From contig JADANN010000099.1 in the NCBI GenBank assembly GCA_018806985.1, positions 1,922,001 through 1,986,000 on the forward strand: DNA of 64,000 bases, given 5' to 3'. A program made the position numbers and the translations under genes. The DNA is from Angiostrongylus vasorum (taxonomy: Eukaryota > Nematoda > Chromadorea > Rhabditida > Metastrongylidae). Of the stretch, positions 42,801 through 54,699 are shown piece by piece. Below the pieces are notes generated by a model, which saw only the letters and a program-made list of their open reading frames with translations, was not told the origin of the DNA and did not search any database. The first letter of the stretch is position 1, and each line of letters begins with the position of its first letter.

Positions 42801-45800
42801 ACAATCACTGGCCGCCGATAGACTATTCGACTTAGTTTTTTGCCCAATAACGGATTGTTTAATCTCCAATCGCCTTGGTAATTCAAAGGTACCTGCGGAT
42901 ATAAAAAATAAAATATACACAGAGAAAACAGTGGAATATACTTCACATATCGTACAAAACGGTATCGCAGGGCTACACTATCGTGGTTAAAGATAGACGA
43001 GTTTCTTTTTTTTTCACAGTGAAACACACTCACATACTCTAGCAAAGCTGGAGATCAACATGACTGCATGGTGGATGTTTTTTTTTCACCACAAAAAAGA
43101 ATTGGTTTAAAATCATAGACACACTGAAGAATACAGAGGATGCGCAAAGTGGCATAAAAAACCACGGGAAAGAAAAAAAAATGAGTGTAAAAATCAGATT
43201 CTAGCGCGAAAAGGACAACAAAAAAAGGCCTGACTTCGGGTTTTTCTGGAGAGGGAGGGAGTGGAAAAAGCTGACCATATTTCAATGCATACCGCGACTA
43301 GACACAAGGAGGGCAGGTACACAAAACTATGCGCGGTGGTGCATATGGCGAAATATACGATTACAGATACAAAAAATAGGCGATGACACTGACAATTGAA
43401 GAAAGTACCTGTCTTTCTCATCCTTTTCATCTGGAACACTCTCTTCCAGCACCATCTTAATACAACGGGCCATTTGACGCCTTGCTTCGGATGAAGGCTA
43501 AAATGACAAAAAAAAATGGCACAATTTAACAGAAAGTTTAAACACTGCCCAAAAAATTTTTTTCGGTGGCTGACGTTTCAGCGACAACTTATACAAACCT
43601 CGGATCAACAAGGACAGTTCGGAAGACCATATATACATCGACATTTCGATTACTTATGCCAAGGCTTATAGAAAGTCGCCCTTTTGCGTTATAATAAAAT
43701 CACTTTAGAACCAGAGAACACGGTCTATACCTCTAAAGTCATTTATCCCTACGAGGCTACTGAGTAAAGATAAATAGGACAATAGGTTAACAACTCTCCA
43801 TGCCATTTTATCACATTAAAAAGAATGATTAAAGGCAACACAAACTAGTTACATTTCTAATTAGTTAATAACCACGTTAAAAGTTACACCTTCAACAACT
43901 ATAAAACCAAATTGATCGAATGCCATAAATTGACGACCTACTTGACATTCCAACCATTGAATGATACAAATTAGCAAACAATTAGCTTTCCTGAATGCAG
44001 CAAATATACGCTAAACAGAGCCTTTTTAAACACCACATATATGGGAACGATAATATGACGGAGTAAAACTAACTGATACATCCTCTTCGATATGTTTTCT
44101 CTCCTTAAACAAATCCAATATCACTTCGCCAACGATCGGCATCTCGTGGAGCAACTGACCATAATTGCATCTGCCAAATGAAGAAATAAACGACACCAAC
44201 AACCACGGCGTAAGTGCTATAGCGCAAATATAGAGTGTAGACTCTTCGGCAACATTAACTCTAAATTTTACAGAGTACTACGTACTTGCTTACTTGGATA
44301 CTTCGTGGTTGTAAGGGCCTCACCATAATGTCCACTGTTTCGGAGTTTTGCTAGTTTAGAAATCGTGGATGCCTGGAGTTTTGAAGTCAGCCTGGCCAAA
44401 GTCAGCCCCACGTCGGCCCCACAGGCAGTCGCCGCCCTTGTGGATCAGAAAGAGATTTTCCACCATGCGACTAGTTTGATACCAGCACGGTGGTGGATTC
44501 TGGTATTGGTTCACTCTTAGCGAGGCTTTCCTAATGGAAACGCTCAACTCCTTCTCGGCTTGAGAGACCTTGCTGGGGGATGAATCCCCCCTGCTATACA
44601 TCGCAGTTCGACACATAAGAACATCTCTCAGCCACGAAGAGGTGGCAAACCGTTGGAACAGAACATGTATGTGAATGTGATTAGTATGTGAACATTACGT
44701 AACATAGAGAAACAACCAAATGGACAGTTGCTTCTTTGCTACAAAATTTTACTAGAATACCACTATTTAGCAACAATAAACCACCTACTTGATAGGATCC
44801 CAGAAAAGCTGGCGTTCTTTCAACCGTAAGACTCTTTCTTTATAAGCTGCCTTCAACTCCAGAGGAATGAAAAACAGCTCATTCTCGGATGCATCCTGAG
44901 CATGAGAAGATATTCGCTTCACATATCGAGAAGACCACTGATAGCTAAACTATGTAGTAGGTAAACCATAACAGAGTAGTGAGCATAATGGTACTCACAA
45001 TGAACAAGCTGTATTATCGGGTCCTCCTCTCGGGTCCGTTACCAGCTCGTCAAGAGTCTAAACCATGAAATCTCACACTGTCTTAATGAACTTTTTTAAT
45101 AAAATAGTCCCTTAAAACAAGACATACTAGATTACTGTATTTGTAAACGATTCTTGTCAGCATAGTAAATGTCAAGTCGAATGTCATATTCCGATCTACA
45201 CATACATTTGAAGGAGACTCCGACAATAGATTCAGACTAAAAAGACAAAGTCGTATTAAATTTGATAAAAACCTCCGGCTAAAAATTACTTCCGCACAAC
45301 ATGCCTTGCAAGCTTACTACTCATTTCTCCCAGTGTACCTTCTAGACCATATGATGAGCAAAATGCATCAAAGGCATAGCCACCACTCCCAATGAGTCGT
45401 GTAAGAACAGTCATTAATTTCTCTTGCATATTCCACAACTTGTCAATAACGTGTCTGGCTTGAATGGCACTAAGGACCACAGCAACTTGCGTTTGTCGTT
45501 GCACATCGTCGCGAGTTAAATATGATAAACCTTGGATCATCTTTAACTGCTCATTCCTCTGGATGATCAATAGCTCTCCATCCGCTTCAGACATAACCCT
45601 TTCGGATATCAACTGTCGTACGATCGCTCGAATAGTGTTATCCTTCACAACTGAGTCAACGTTATCAATTACCTGCAGTAAAACCAATTTACATCTCTCA
45701 AAGAAAAGTCAAAATATGTTCTCAATGGAATTCTTAATAATAAGTAGTTTACGAAGAGGCAAGAGGAATTGAGTGATGAATAACTGTGGTTTGCTCTCAA

Positions 45801-47443
45801 GTATTAATTAGGCAGTTTTATTAAAATGATGATCTTGAAAAGTTAAGAAGTGAAGATGAAGCATAATCAATTTCTTGACCGATATTTCACCTGTCGACAA
45901 TCAGAAAGCATATTTTGGACACCTCTGACCACGCTCTCTGGCTTCATGCCCAGCCTAATCATCGCACCCCAGACACGTGGCATCTTCACGTAGAAGAACA
46001 TCTCTATAGACGATTTCGAATTGTCCCTGGTTTCCTGTTCCTCCAACTAAACAGAAAAGCAACGAAACTATGCTTAGAGAACAACTGTACGCACATCATT
46101 TTAACGCAGTTCTTCTTACAACATAAGTTCTTAAGAAGAGATGAGAAAAGCTCATACCAGTATCATGAATGACGCATGCAACATATCAGAAACTATTTCA
46201 TGGTGGCTAATGGCGTTAATCTGTCCAAACAAAAGCATTGTATCGGCAACCTGAACGAATTATTACTCAGTACATAGAACATATTGGTAGTCCATAACAG
46301 CCCAAATGATACCTCCTCTACAGCGGCAAGGACTCTGAAACACGAAAATACGGCAGTAAGCGACCGTATGCCAGATCGACGCTGAAACAACGCCAAAATT
46401 AGCACAGTTATAGCTCAACAAGAAATCTGCAGTGGGATGCCACCTACAAAATTGTAATTGATTGTTAACTCCGAGCTTTCATAGGTAAGGGGGTCGAATA
46501 TCCTGAAATCAAAAGAATTTGAGAGATATGTCGACAAAATGCAAAGAATATTCTGAGTTTAGAGAAGAAAACATAACACCTTGAGAAATCGTTCTGTAAC
46601 TTCTCATAGTTCTGTGGTGAAGTGGCATCTTTCTGACATTGCAGATCGTATATTTTGTTTATGATTGACGATTTGATCACAGCTAAAACGACATAGAACT
46701 AACCGGTAAGACAGAATCGAGTAAACTGGAAGATGAAGACTAAGCGATGAAGATGAAATATGAAATATAATGAATGGATGAACGAAAGACGACAAAATAA
46801 GTAACAAATCGACTTACAAGAATACTTTTTCGTAGCGAAAGACATAATGCGAAAGACGAATGGATCCTTAAGAAATGAGGAAAACGTGTTATGCAGTACA
46901 CTTTCGACATCAACCACTTCAAAGTCGTCGAAGTTTCTACAGAACTATAAAGAGATACTCCTCTAATGAACTATAACTAGGTGCCAACCATCAATACAGC
47001 TACCTTTAGAAAAGGGACAAATTAACCTGCATTCCTTCGACAATCCAGGCGAAAACGTTAATGATGGCTTCAGTCATTGCTAGGCATTCACTTATTTGGG
47101 AGAACGAGCATCTGTGGATAAGATCCAACTTACATGTTTATATCACGCACTATACTACAAAAAAAACATTTTACAACTCACTGTAGATGAGGAAGTTCAG
47201 ACTCCAGAAGACCACAGAGTGCTATGACACAACGCGGTTTTTGAAATTGCGTAAATCCAGTGACTATTTTCAGCAAGTCGATCCAGGAGATGAGCTGTCA
47301 AAGCCAAGCAATTCTGTTTTACAGCAACGGGTGTAAAAGTGCACACCACGAATTAGTTACCTCTGAGTGGCACAGCATTTTGACACATTCTAGCATCCTT
47401 CGGTCAGGATCAGACGTCATAGTACCGGTAAGGAAAAATTCTT
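36889..47443 (-). CDS. MED24: Mediator complex subunit 24 (LIN-25 in C. elegans)
   Basis: Tail-module subunit of Mediator, linking transcription factors to RNA polymerase II in the nucleus. Exons in transcript order: 47443-47361, 47294-47182, 47111-47027, 46944-46818, 46682-46580, 46502-46448, 46381-46313, 46250-46158, 46046-45891, 45672-45290, 45236-45128, 45057-44999, 44944-44789, 44170-44074, 43497-43409, 41378-41246, 41153-41028, 39075-38888, 38250-38134, 37698-37612, 37549-37366, 37244-37135, 37026-36889 (stop TAG). Phases join everywhere except 38888 to 38250. The product is about 950 residues plus a missing start exon (family about 990). Colinear with vertebrate MED24 as I recall it: a segment with IEMFFYVKMPRVW, FDLTFTMLTRIVYKY, RWLFTRMVCRRQLDE, QLLQFIHMVGDLFHN, MDRAIETICACLLLEPQETL, and a basic nuclear-type run EPKQKRPR. 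All-helical character, no membrane segments. One intron starts with GC. Several repeats lie in its introns. Confidence 0.85.
37800..38101 (-). repeat. R1 SINE copy in a MED24 intron
   Basis: Family blocks GATAAAGCTCTCGGCG, TGAGGGATGCGGCACG and CTGCGCTACACGCGCC (head, plus-strand view). A short internal duplication around TTCATTAGAA is seen near 37890. It ends only 33 bases past the MED24 exon at 38134. Confidence 0.9.
39200..39490 (-). repeat. R3 repeat copy in a MED24 intron
   Basis: Reads CTTGTGGATAAGAGGGAGAT, GACTGGTTTGATACCAGGAC and GTTTACTCTTAGCTGGGCTT on the plus strand, the reverse of R3. Confidence 0.8.
39868..40148 (-). repeat. R1 SINE copy in a MED24 intron
   Basis: Tail AGGATAAAAAAGGACAAAGT, body AATCAATCCCTGAGGGATGC and head ending ATTGCGCCACGCGCGCCC on the plus strand. 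Confidence 0.9.
40400..40580 (-). repeat. Degraded R3 repeat
   Basis: Weak ordered matches: AGGTCTTCACAGTAGGCAGG, CCTTACGGATAAAAGGAAG, GCTAGGATCTTTCTAGGGC. Confidence 0.45.
44290..44662 (-). repeat. R3 repeat copy in a MED24 intron
   Basis: Blocks CCTTGTGGATCAGAAAGAGA, CCACCATGCGACTAGTTTGA, GGTTCACTCTTAGCGAGGCT and CAGCCACGAAGAGGTGGCAA. It lies between MED24 exons at 44170 and 44789. Confidence 0.9.
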
Positions 47444-47499
47444 CTGTAAGCAATTATCGAGTAGTAGTGTGCAACAGTTCTTGAAAACATTCAGTATAT

Positions 47500-47645
47500 A
47501 ACCTCAATGATGCTGAGATATTTGCAAAACTCCGGACCGCTGGTGTCTGCGATGGGGAACGAATGCGCCATTACCCTTTCCGGGGGCTAACGCGTTCACC
47601 ACCACACCATGCGGGTCATTCGTTTCGCCTTTCTCTCAACCGTTT
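47500..47645 (+). repeat. R4 repeat copy next to the MED24 5' end
   Basis: CCTCAATGATGCTGAGATAT, GTCTGCGATGGGGAACGAAT and CACCACACCATGCGGGTCAT. Nearly identical to the copy at 1.76 kb. It separates the first exon I can find from the missing start exon. Confidence 0.85.
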
Positions 47646-47956
47646 TATTCAGCATATAATCAACCAACTTCAAATGTGTTTACACTTCACATAGCGTTTC
47701 TGGGAGAATTTAAATTTCAAACCACAAGTACCTAAAGAAGTCAAAACCTTCTACAATACCCACACCATTGACATATAATTTTGTTGAATAATGGTGTCAC
47801 AAAAGAAGCTCTACCTAAGAGTAATGTTGACCTTTTGTCCTAATCCCCGTAGAATACGAAGTGTTCGAAGGATTCGGTGAAAATGCCACTCTGTAAACGC
47901 TAGTTCAGTAAGGAGTGAATCGGTGACATCATAGCACCATAATGGAACTAGTGGCT

Positions 47957-49625
47957 CAGTAATTCTTCGTATTCTTGTTGAACAAACACGAGGTGTTATT
48001 TCTATTCTTTATTCACGAACAAGCTGACGTTTCGGCGGAATTCGCCTCCCTCACAGCCTGGAAAGGTCAAGTTGACAGCAATCTATTCGGCCAATCACCT
48101 CTATAACCAAACAGAGAAAACGCTAAACATAGATTTCAATCCCACTGAACACAAAATAGCTCCTTTGCACACTCACCGCTTTCTATGAGTCTTCCACTGA
48201 CCATGTCGCGTGGAGACCAACCGCACAGAATTCACATGGAAGCGCAATGTGCCCCTCTCATCAGAATAATAGGCGTATATATTGCCCAATATCACGCGTG
48301 ATAATGAGGCATTCTTCCCTGCGGTTCATTTTCGGATTTCTGGAATTAATCCAGAACGCCTTGAGAGTTTTGCACGCTTGTGTTCGCGATTCCCGTGCGA
48401 GGATCGTCACCTGTACTTCAAAGTCCTCCGCGTTATGTTTCTGGGTCCTATGCGTGCCTGGTGGGGTATTTGGTTTACGTTTACCGACTTAGGTGTTCTT
48501 TTATGCGGACACAGAGTAGTCTACCCGTTTCGCCAATGTATTCGTCTCCACATGCCTTACAGCAGATCAGATAAACTGTACCCGCGCTCATGCAATCACC
48601 GTCTCTACCATTAGGGAAAACTATGCAATCCTGAGCTGTACATAGACGGTCATATAGGTGGTTACGAACTAGTTGGCGCCTAAAAGTACTCGGTGGTATT
48701 TCAACTACGTTTACCGAATCCTCAAACCCCGCCCTTCTTAAGCAGCGTTTTACAGCTGCACTTACATCATTGAGATAAAGGGTAGGATAAACGGGACCTC
48801 TTTATCGCTAGAGTTGTCGTTTGGGGGCCTAGGATTCCCCCTACACCTATCCCGAACTGCAGTTTCGTAGCCATTAGAAATAACTGTTTGCCGTGCCAAG
48901 TTCCGGGACTCCTCTCTGTGTTCTCTTCCCCTGCACACGTTGGTTACTGTTCGAAACATGTTTCTTACAAGCGCCCTTTTCGTGTGAGAGGGTGAGAGAA
49001 GAGGTAATGAACCAAGATGCTTTTACTACTTGGCTTTCGGTACCATTTTGTAATGTAGCCATTTTCTGATAGGTTAATTTGGACGTTCAGGAATGGAAGC
49101 CAGTTTTCTTTAGGTTTCTCTCGGGTAAACTTGATATACTCTGACTGTTCGTTCAAGAACACGAAACATTTGTCAACTTCCTCTTGTGTTGAGCAAAGGA
49201 CAAAACAGTCATCTATATATCTACAGTAGAGTAACGGCCCGAGATCGGTCACTGGTGCATCCACCTTAGACATAAACGCAATGGCAAAACTTGGTGCCAG
49301 TCGCTGTTCCATTGCCAACCTTCTTATTTGAGCGTAGTAACTTCCGGACCACCTGAAGATTGAGCAACTCAAGCATTCTTTCAGGAGTGCCATCAACTGC
49401 TCTATCTTGAAGCCATACATGTTTATTTCTCCTTCGTGTTTTATAAGGAGTTCGAATATGGCTTGAATTGTGGAGTCATTCGACACGTTTGTATAAATGG
49501 CGGTCACGTCGAAGGACTCCATCACGTACGCGCTGTTGGGCTGCGCAGTACGTAGACGATCCAGAAACATCTGAGTATTCGTAAGATGGGCTGGAATGCG
49601 TTTCAACAACTGGGTAAATATGATA
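47957..49625 (-). mobile_element. Penelope-like element, copy A
   Basis: Minus-strand reverse transcriptase remnant with SFDVTAIYTNVSNDS, QIRRLAMEQRLAPSFAIAFM, the catalytic box YIDDCFVL and WYRKPSSKSILVHYL. Downstream (about 48250-48960) is the decayed GIY-YIG endonuclease part, and the 3' end near 48024-48058 has CGCCGAAACGTCAGCTTG. The RT frame is open for about 220 codons but truncated at the 5' side, so the element is not autonomous. Confidence 0.9.
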
Positions 49626-51025
49626 AATAACATGTATGGCTTCAAGATAGAGCAGTTGATGGCACTCCTGAAAGAATGTTTCAGCTGCTTAATCTTCAGA
49701 TGGTCGGAAGTTACTACGCTCAAATAAGAGGGTTGGCAATGGGACAGCGACTGTCACCAAGTCTTGCCATTGCGTTTATGTCTAAGATGGAAGCACCAGT
49801 GACCGATCTCGGGCCGTTACTCTACCGTAGATATACATTAATATATCAAGTTCACTCGACAGAAACCGAAGGAAAACTGGCTTCCACTTCTGAACGTGCA
49901 TATCAACCTATCAGAAAGCGGCTACATTACGAAATGGTACCGAAAGCCAAATAGCAAAAACATACTTGTTCGTTACCACTCCTCTCACCCTTCACACACA
50001 AAAAGCGCCCCTTGTAGAAACATGTTTCGAACAGTAACCAACGTGTGCACGCGAACAGAACACAGAGGAGGGAGTCCCGGAACTTGGCACTGCAAATAGC
50101 CATTTCGAATGGCTACGAGGCACTACAGCACGAGATAGCTGTAGAGGGAAATCTTAGGCCCCCCAAACGACAACTCTAGCGACAGAAAGGTCCCGTTTAT
50201 CCTACCCTTCACCTCAAATGATTGCAGCTATGAAACGCTGCTTAAGAAGGGGCGGGGTTTTTGAGGATTCGGTAAATGTAGTTGAAACACCACAGAGTAC
50301 TCTTAGGGTGCCAGCTAGTTCGTAACCGCCTATATGACCGTCTATGTGCAACGCAAAAATTGCATAATTTGCCCTAATGGTAGAGGCAACGACTGCATGA
50401 GTTCGGGTATAGTTTATCTGATCTCCTGTAAGGCGTGCGGAGACGAATACATTGGCGAAACAGGGTAGACCACTCTGTGTCCGCACAAAAGAACACCTAG
50501 TCGGTAAACGTAAACCAAATACCCCACTAGGCACGCATAGGGACCCAGAGACATAACGCGGAGGACTTTGAAGTACAGGTCACTATCCTCGCACGGGAAT
50601 CGAGAACGCAAGCGCGCAAAACTCTCGAGGCGTTCTGGATCAACTCCAGAAATCCGAAAATGAACCGCAGGGAAGAATGCCTCATTATCACGCGTGATAC
50701 TGGGCAATATATAAACCTGTTATTCTGATGGGATGGGGCACATTACGCTTTCATGTGAATTCTGTGCGGTTGGTTTCCACGCGACATACTCAGTGGAAGC
50801 CTCAAGAAAGCGGTGAGTGTGCAAAGCTGTGTTCAATGTGATTGAAATCTTGGTTCAGCGTTTTCTCTGTTTGGATAAGGAGGTGTTTGGCCGAATAGAA
50901 TGCTGTCAACTTGACCTTTCAGACTCTGAGGAAGGCGAAATCCGCCGAAACGTCAGCTTGTTCGTGAATAAAGAATAAAAATAACACCTCGTGTTTGCTC
51001 AACAAAAATACGAAGAATTACTTGA
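49626..51025 (+). mobile_element. Penelope-like element, copy B, inverted to A
   Basis: Starts at ACATGTATGGCTTCAAGATA, continues through QIRGLAMGQRLSPSLAIAFM, loses the catalytic aspartates by a short deletion after the RRYT position, then WYRKPNSKNILVRYHSSHP, a GIY-YIG region with KACGDEYIGE-like residues near 50430, and the same 3' end near 50926-50955. It is the mirror of copy A. Confidence 0.9.
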
Positions 51026-51094
51026 TTAATGCCGAGGTTAACAGAAGGTCGGACGTGGGATTTAGTGACTAAGTGTCTAGTCTTGGCTGTTTTC

Positions 51095-51230
51095 GTAGGT
51101 GTAGAACTGCGATGTGCAGGGTGCTTTACCGCGCCACAGCAGTTCCCCACGTTAAGAAGGAGTTCGATGTTTCCATCCGGAAGCACAGTTAGAATTAGGC
51201 AATGTCAAGAATCATTGCAATCCGTGGAGC
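51095..51230 (+). repeat. R3 repeat fragment
   Basis: Carries GAACTGCGATGTGCAGGGTG, AAGAAGGAGTTCGATGTTTC and AAGCACAGTTAGAATTAGGC, the centre of R3. Confidence 0.55.
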
Positions 51231-51499
51231 AAACTACTTACAAAGTGGCAAAATTCTTTCTGATTTAAAATGGCTGGTGACTACCTACCTTGACGACCTA
51301 AGGTTTCAGTTTTGCTGACATCAGGACACGAGAAAACACGAAATACCTCAACTGAAATGAACGAACAGCCCGTATGTGAAGTGCCATCGCCTACCGGTAG
51401 TAAGGAAACAGGTGATAAGAGATTAGATGTCATGTTGCTCAGGAGTCACCGATTCAGGATCAAACGAACACGTCTAATACCACTCAGAAAAAACTGTTT

Positions 51500-53060
51500 C
51501 CTACCGTGTAACTACAACAATAGAACAGCAGAACCCAATGCCGATCATTATGCGTTGGCCTTTAAAAACGAAAACCAGCAAAACGACGTATGGCAATTAG
51601 ATGATGACACTTCTCATTCGTAAAAGGGAAAATTACGCTACTAAATATTGGAAGGAGAAAAAAAACTATTTGTGTATGATCAGAACACTCGTGACGGAAA
51701 TCTTACCTAATGTCAAAGAAGGTTTGGACAAACACCACAAATTGCACATCGCAGGAATGCCGAACATATCCCATTTCACCAAACGAAATTTGGATTGCAT
51801 CACCATCACCACTAAGGTGTTGCTCGAAAAGAGAAGAAGACTGAAGTTTGATCCTATTGCAGCACACCTAATAAGGGTGATAAAAAAATGCTAGTCGCAT
51901 GTAATTGCCGAATAACCTATCTCAGTAAAGGCACAAAAAAAACTACTGGACAAAGCTGGAAAAAACCAGTCTAAAGAATTGCACTACGACCTGTATGAAT
52001 ATAATGTTCCCTTATCAACCTCGATGAAAGATGGGGTTACCACTACCTCCAACAATGACACGGAAATAATAAAGAAGTTCCACACAATTCTTCTCTGTTC
52101 CGGGTTCAAAAATCCCCTTTAGAAAATAACAGTCCTACTGAATTTCCAGTTGCTATAGAAAGCATTAAGCGAAACACAGACATAAGACCAGTTCGCATCA
52201 CTGCTGAGCTTCTTGCACACATAAAATAATACTTTGAGAAAAAAGCCACCCCAAAACTGTGGGAACTTTGTGCACGGACGTCCTGCCCAAGACTGCAACC
52301 GACGGGATTTTCGAAACAACAGGATTCACACCAAGCTCTGTCTAATCGACATGGGAACGCTCTATCAATGTTATCTCAGGATTCTAGAGAGTCGACTCGA
52401 CAAGCATTCAACCAGCATGGATGACAAAGACGGAGATCGTCAAGTAGCAGTCGAACCCACACGCCATAAGAAGGTTTGAAGACCACTGCTGATAGTGGAT
52501 GCGAGGATACGAATCGAATGCAGAAGGTACTGGGATCCGCACAGTGTGACATATTTGTTGGGTCACGTAATTAATAAATAAATAAACAGACAAATAAATA
52601 GACAAATAAATAAAGTGTTTGACAGCTGCAAAACGCACGCAATTCTTCCAGCGTCGATCAAGGATTTAACCTATCCTACCATAAGTAAGATCGTAGCTGA
52701 CTGTAAGCATAACCATAACTGCACTACGAGAATATTTCCTTTCGAGCTTTTCCGTCGAGCTCACACCACCCCTATACGGAAAGAGGTCCGACTAGGCGAC
52801 ATTACCTTGCGAAAGCTGTGCATTTTCTCATCAAAGTGGGAAAGAATTCACCGAGGAAAGAATTCACAGAACTGTGACGACGACACACGCATTGGTGGAA
52901 AATCATTGTCAAATCTTCGTTTTGCTAACTAAATCGTCATTTTTTTCGAAAAAAAAAGAGGAGGGTTGATATTCAGTGAACTCAACGAAATTACGTAAGA
53001 AGAGAAGCAGTACGGCTTGCGGTCGAGCCTCTAACAAAAGCCATCAACTAGCCAATGAAA
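51500..53060 (+). mobile_element. Degraded RTE-type non-LTR retrotransposon
   Basis: Ordered remnants: NLDCITITTKVLLEKRRRLK followed by FDPIAAHLIRV (51800-51890), a pieced RT region with TTRIFPFELFRRAHTTPIRK near 52720 and GDITLRKL, then the SLSNLRFAN end of the palm box near 52910 with its aspartates lost (reads N then a stop), and an ELNEIT piece near 52980. Gaps and frame changes show it is dead. The best-preserved part is the linker. Confidence 0.7.
52566..52616. repeat. AATA/AAATAGAC-rich simple repeat
   Basis: Tandem AATAAATAAA and AGACAAATAAAT units. Confidence 0.9.
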
Positions 53061-53069
53061 TAGATGTAC

Positions 53070-54395
53070 CCGCTCATTCTTTGACTCAACGTTCATCTCA
53101 GCGCTTTTTACGCAGCAAAGACAAGGGCTGGATGCACAACAGATAGAAAACTGTAGACTGGACTCCAGGAGAAACCAATCTGGAAACGATATAAGAAACA
53201 AAGAATAACCATCGTGGAAGTCCCCATGCTCGAAGTAGGCACCGCCATGGACGACAATTGCACGAAGAACATCCAAACGTGCTTAACCCATACAATTCGT
53301 GAATATGAGCCATCCAAGCATCTACATACGTAGAATTATAACATGTATGTTTAAGATGCAGAGCGGACATAAAAAAATGACTGGAGTGAGAAATGGAAGA
53401 TATAAAAGATTATGATCAGTCGGCTTGGACATCGAATAACCGATCTTCTCGTGCACTTGTTACAGTAGAATTTTCAGTGCTGAGGATATATGGACTCACA
53501 CAGCTAACACAGCATGGTGCCAAGGATTTCTATAGTCGAAGCAAAACCCTTTCTTTATACCTGAGCGACACCGCGTAGGTCAGCATTTGTGGAATAGACC
53601 ACATCTATGGATGATGATTACGAAACAACGGAAGAAATCGGAACTACACTAGCATACCTACAGATTTTCTACAGATCACACAAGAAATAAAGAAGACACA
53701 ATTGCTTTAAGATGATATTAGAAACAGACAATGGAGAACACATAACGAACAACAGTTGATTCAAAGAGGAAGTTTTGGAAAGCTGACCCTCGTTTAAGAA
53801 ATGCTATTCAATCTTGCTTTTAAAAATAAAAACCAATCTTAAGAATAAACAACAGATAAAATGAAAATTTGACAAAAAATATGCGTATGAAAACACAAAA
53901 GCCACATTAAAAATAACTGATGAGCACTGCATCTAACAAATAGAACGTTTGTTCACAACCTGGGGTATCTCGATCTAAAAGGTCTAGTGAGCGTAGTTCC
54001 GCTTGCTCTCGAATGTGTAAAATATTACCCGTGCAAGGAGTCGAAGTTCGTTGGACTCAGGCTTAATGGCGCTAAGCTGTTCTCGCAACTGCGAAGACAA
54101 GTCGAAGACGGAGCCTCTTTCTCCCCATAGACGACACACGACGTCTCCTACCCAAGAGGGGCATGACGTGACCACCATTCCAGAACGATCCTCAAAGGTG
54201 TTCTACACAGCAGAACACATAGAAAGAAAAGACAGTCACGTACTGAATCTGTAAAGCAAAAAGTCGTGTCGACGTTCTCATTAAGTGCTTTAACTATCAG
54301 GTTTCAACCTAGGTTAACAGTTATGCAAATAGCCAAATTGACCCGACAATTGGCCCGGTCACCACAGAAACCACAATTTACTGGAAAGAAATAAA
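53070..54395. other. No gene recognised
   Basis: Overlapping open frames on the minus strand at 53.0-53.4 kb and a plus frame at 54051-54254 lack splice signals and known motifs. Confidence 0.45.
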
Positions 54396-54402
54396 AAACG
54401 GA

Positions 54403-54690
54403 TAAAGGATAAAGAATAAAGCTCTCGGCGTTGGTCAATAGCTGAGGGATGCGCCATTCATTCGACTTCATTAAGTATCGTTGGAGGTGATTGAATGCAT
54501 GAATATCTGGGTTTTACAATGACTCAGGATGGCTTACCGATGCAACGAGCCAGTGCTGATATCCTCCCAGACAAGTCTGGTACCAAATTGCCAACCTCGG
54601 AGGTATGGAGGACTTGGTGGGCCTAGGACGCAGGGGTTGAACCTATATGTGTACTGCAGAGCACCTCTGACCACTGCGGTACACGCGCCA
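54403..54690 (-). repeat. R1 SINE copy with heptamer tail
   Basis: The tail reads GGATAAAGGATAAAGAATAA before GCTCTCGGCGTTGG, showing the repeated AAAGGAT unit. The head ends CTGCGGTACACGCGCC on the plus strand. Confidence 0.9.
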
Positions 54691-54699
54691 TTTTTCAAG

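Noticed and set aside
42773..43045. Minus-strand open segment proposed as a MED24 exon
   Set aside because: Neither possible phase fits the flanking exons, which join each other directly and restore conserved sequence. Kept only as a possible alternative exon.
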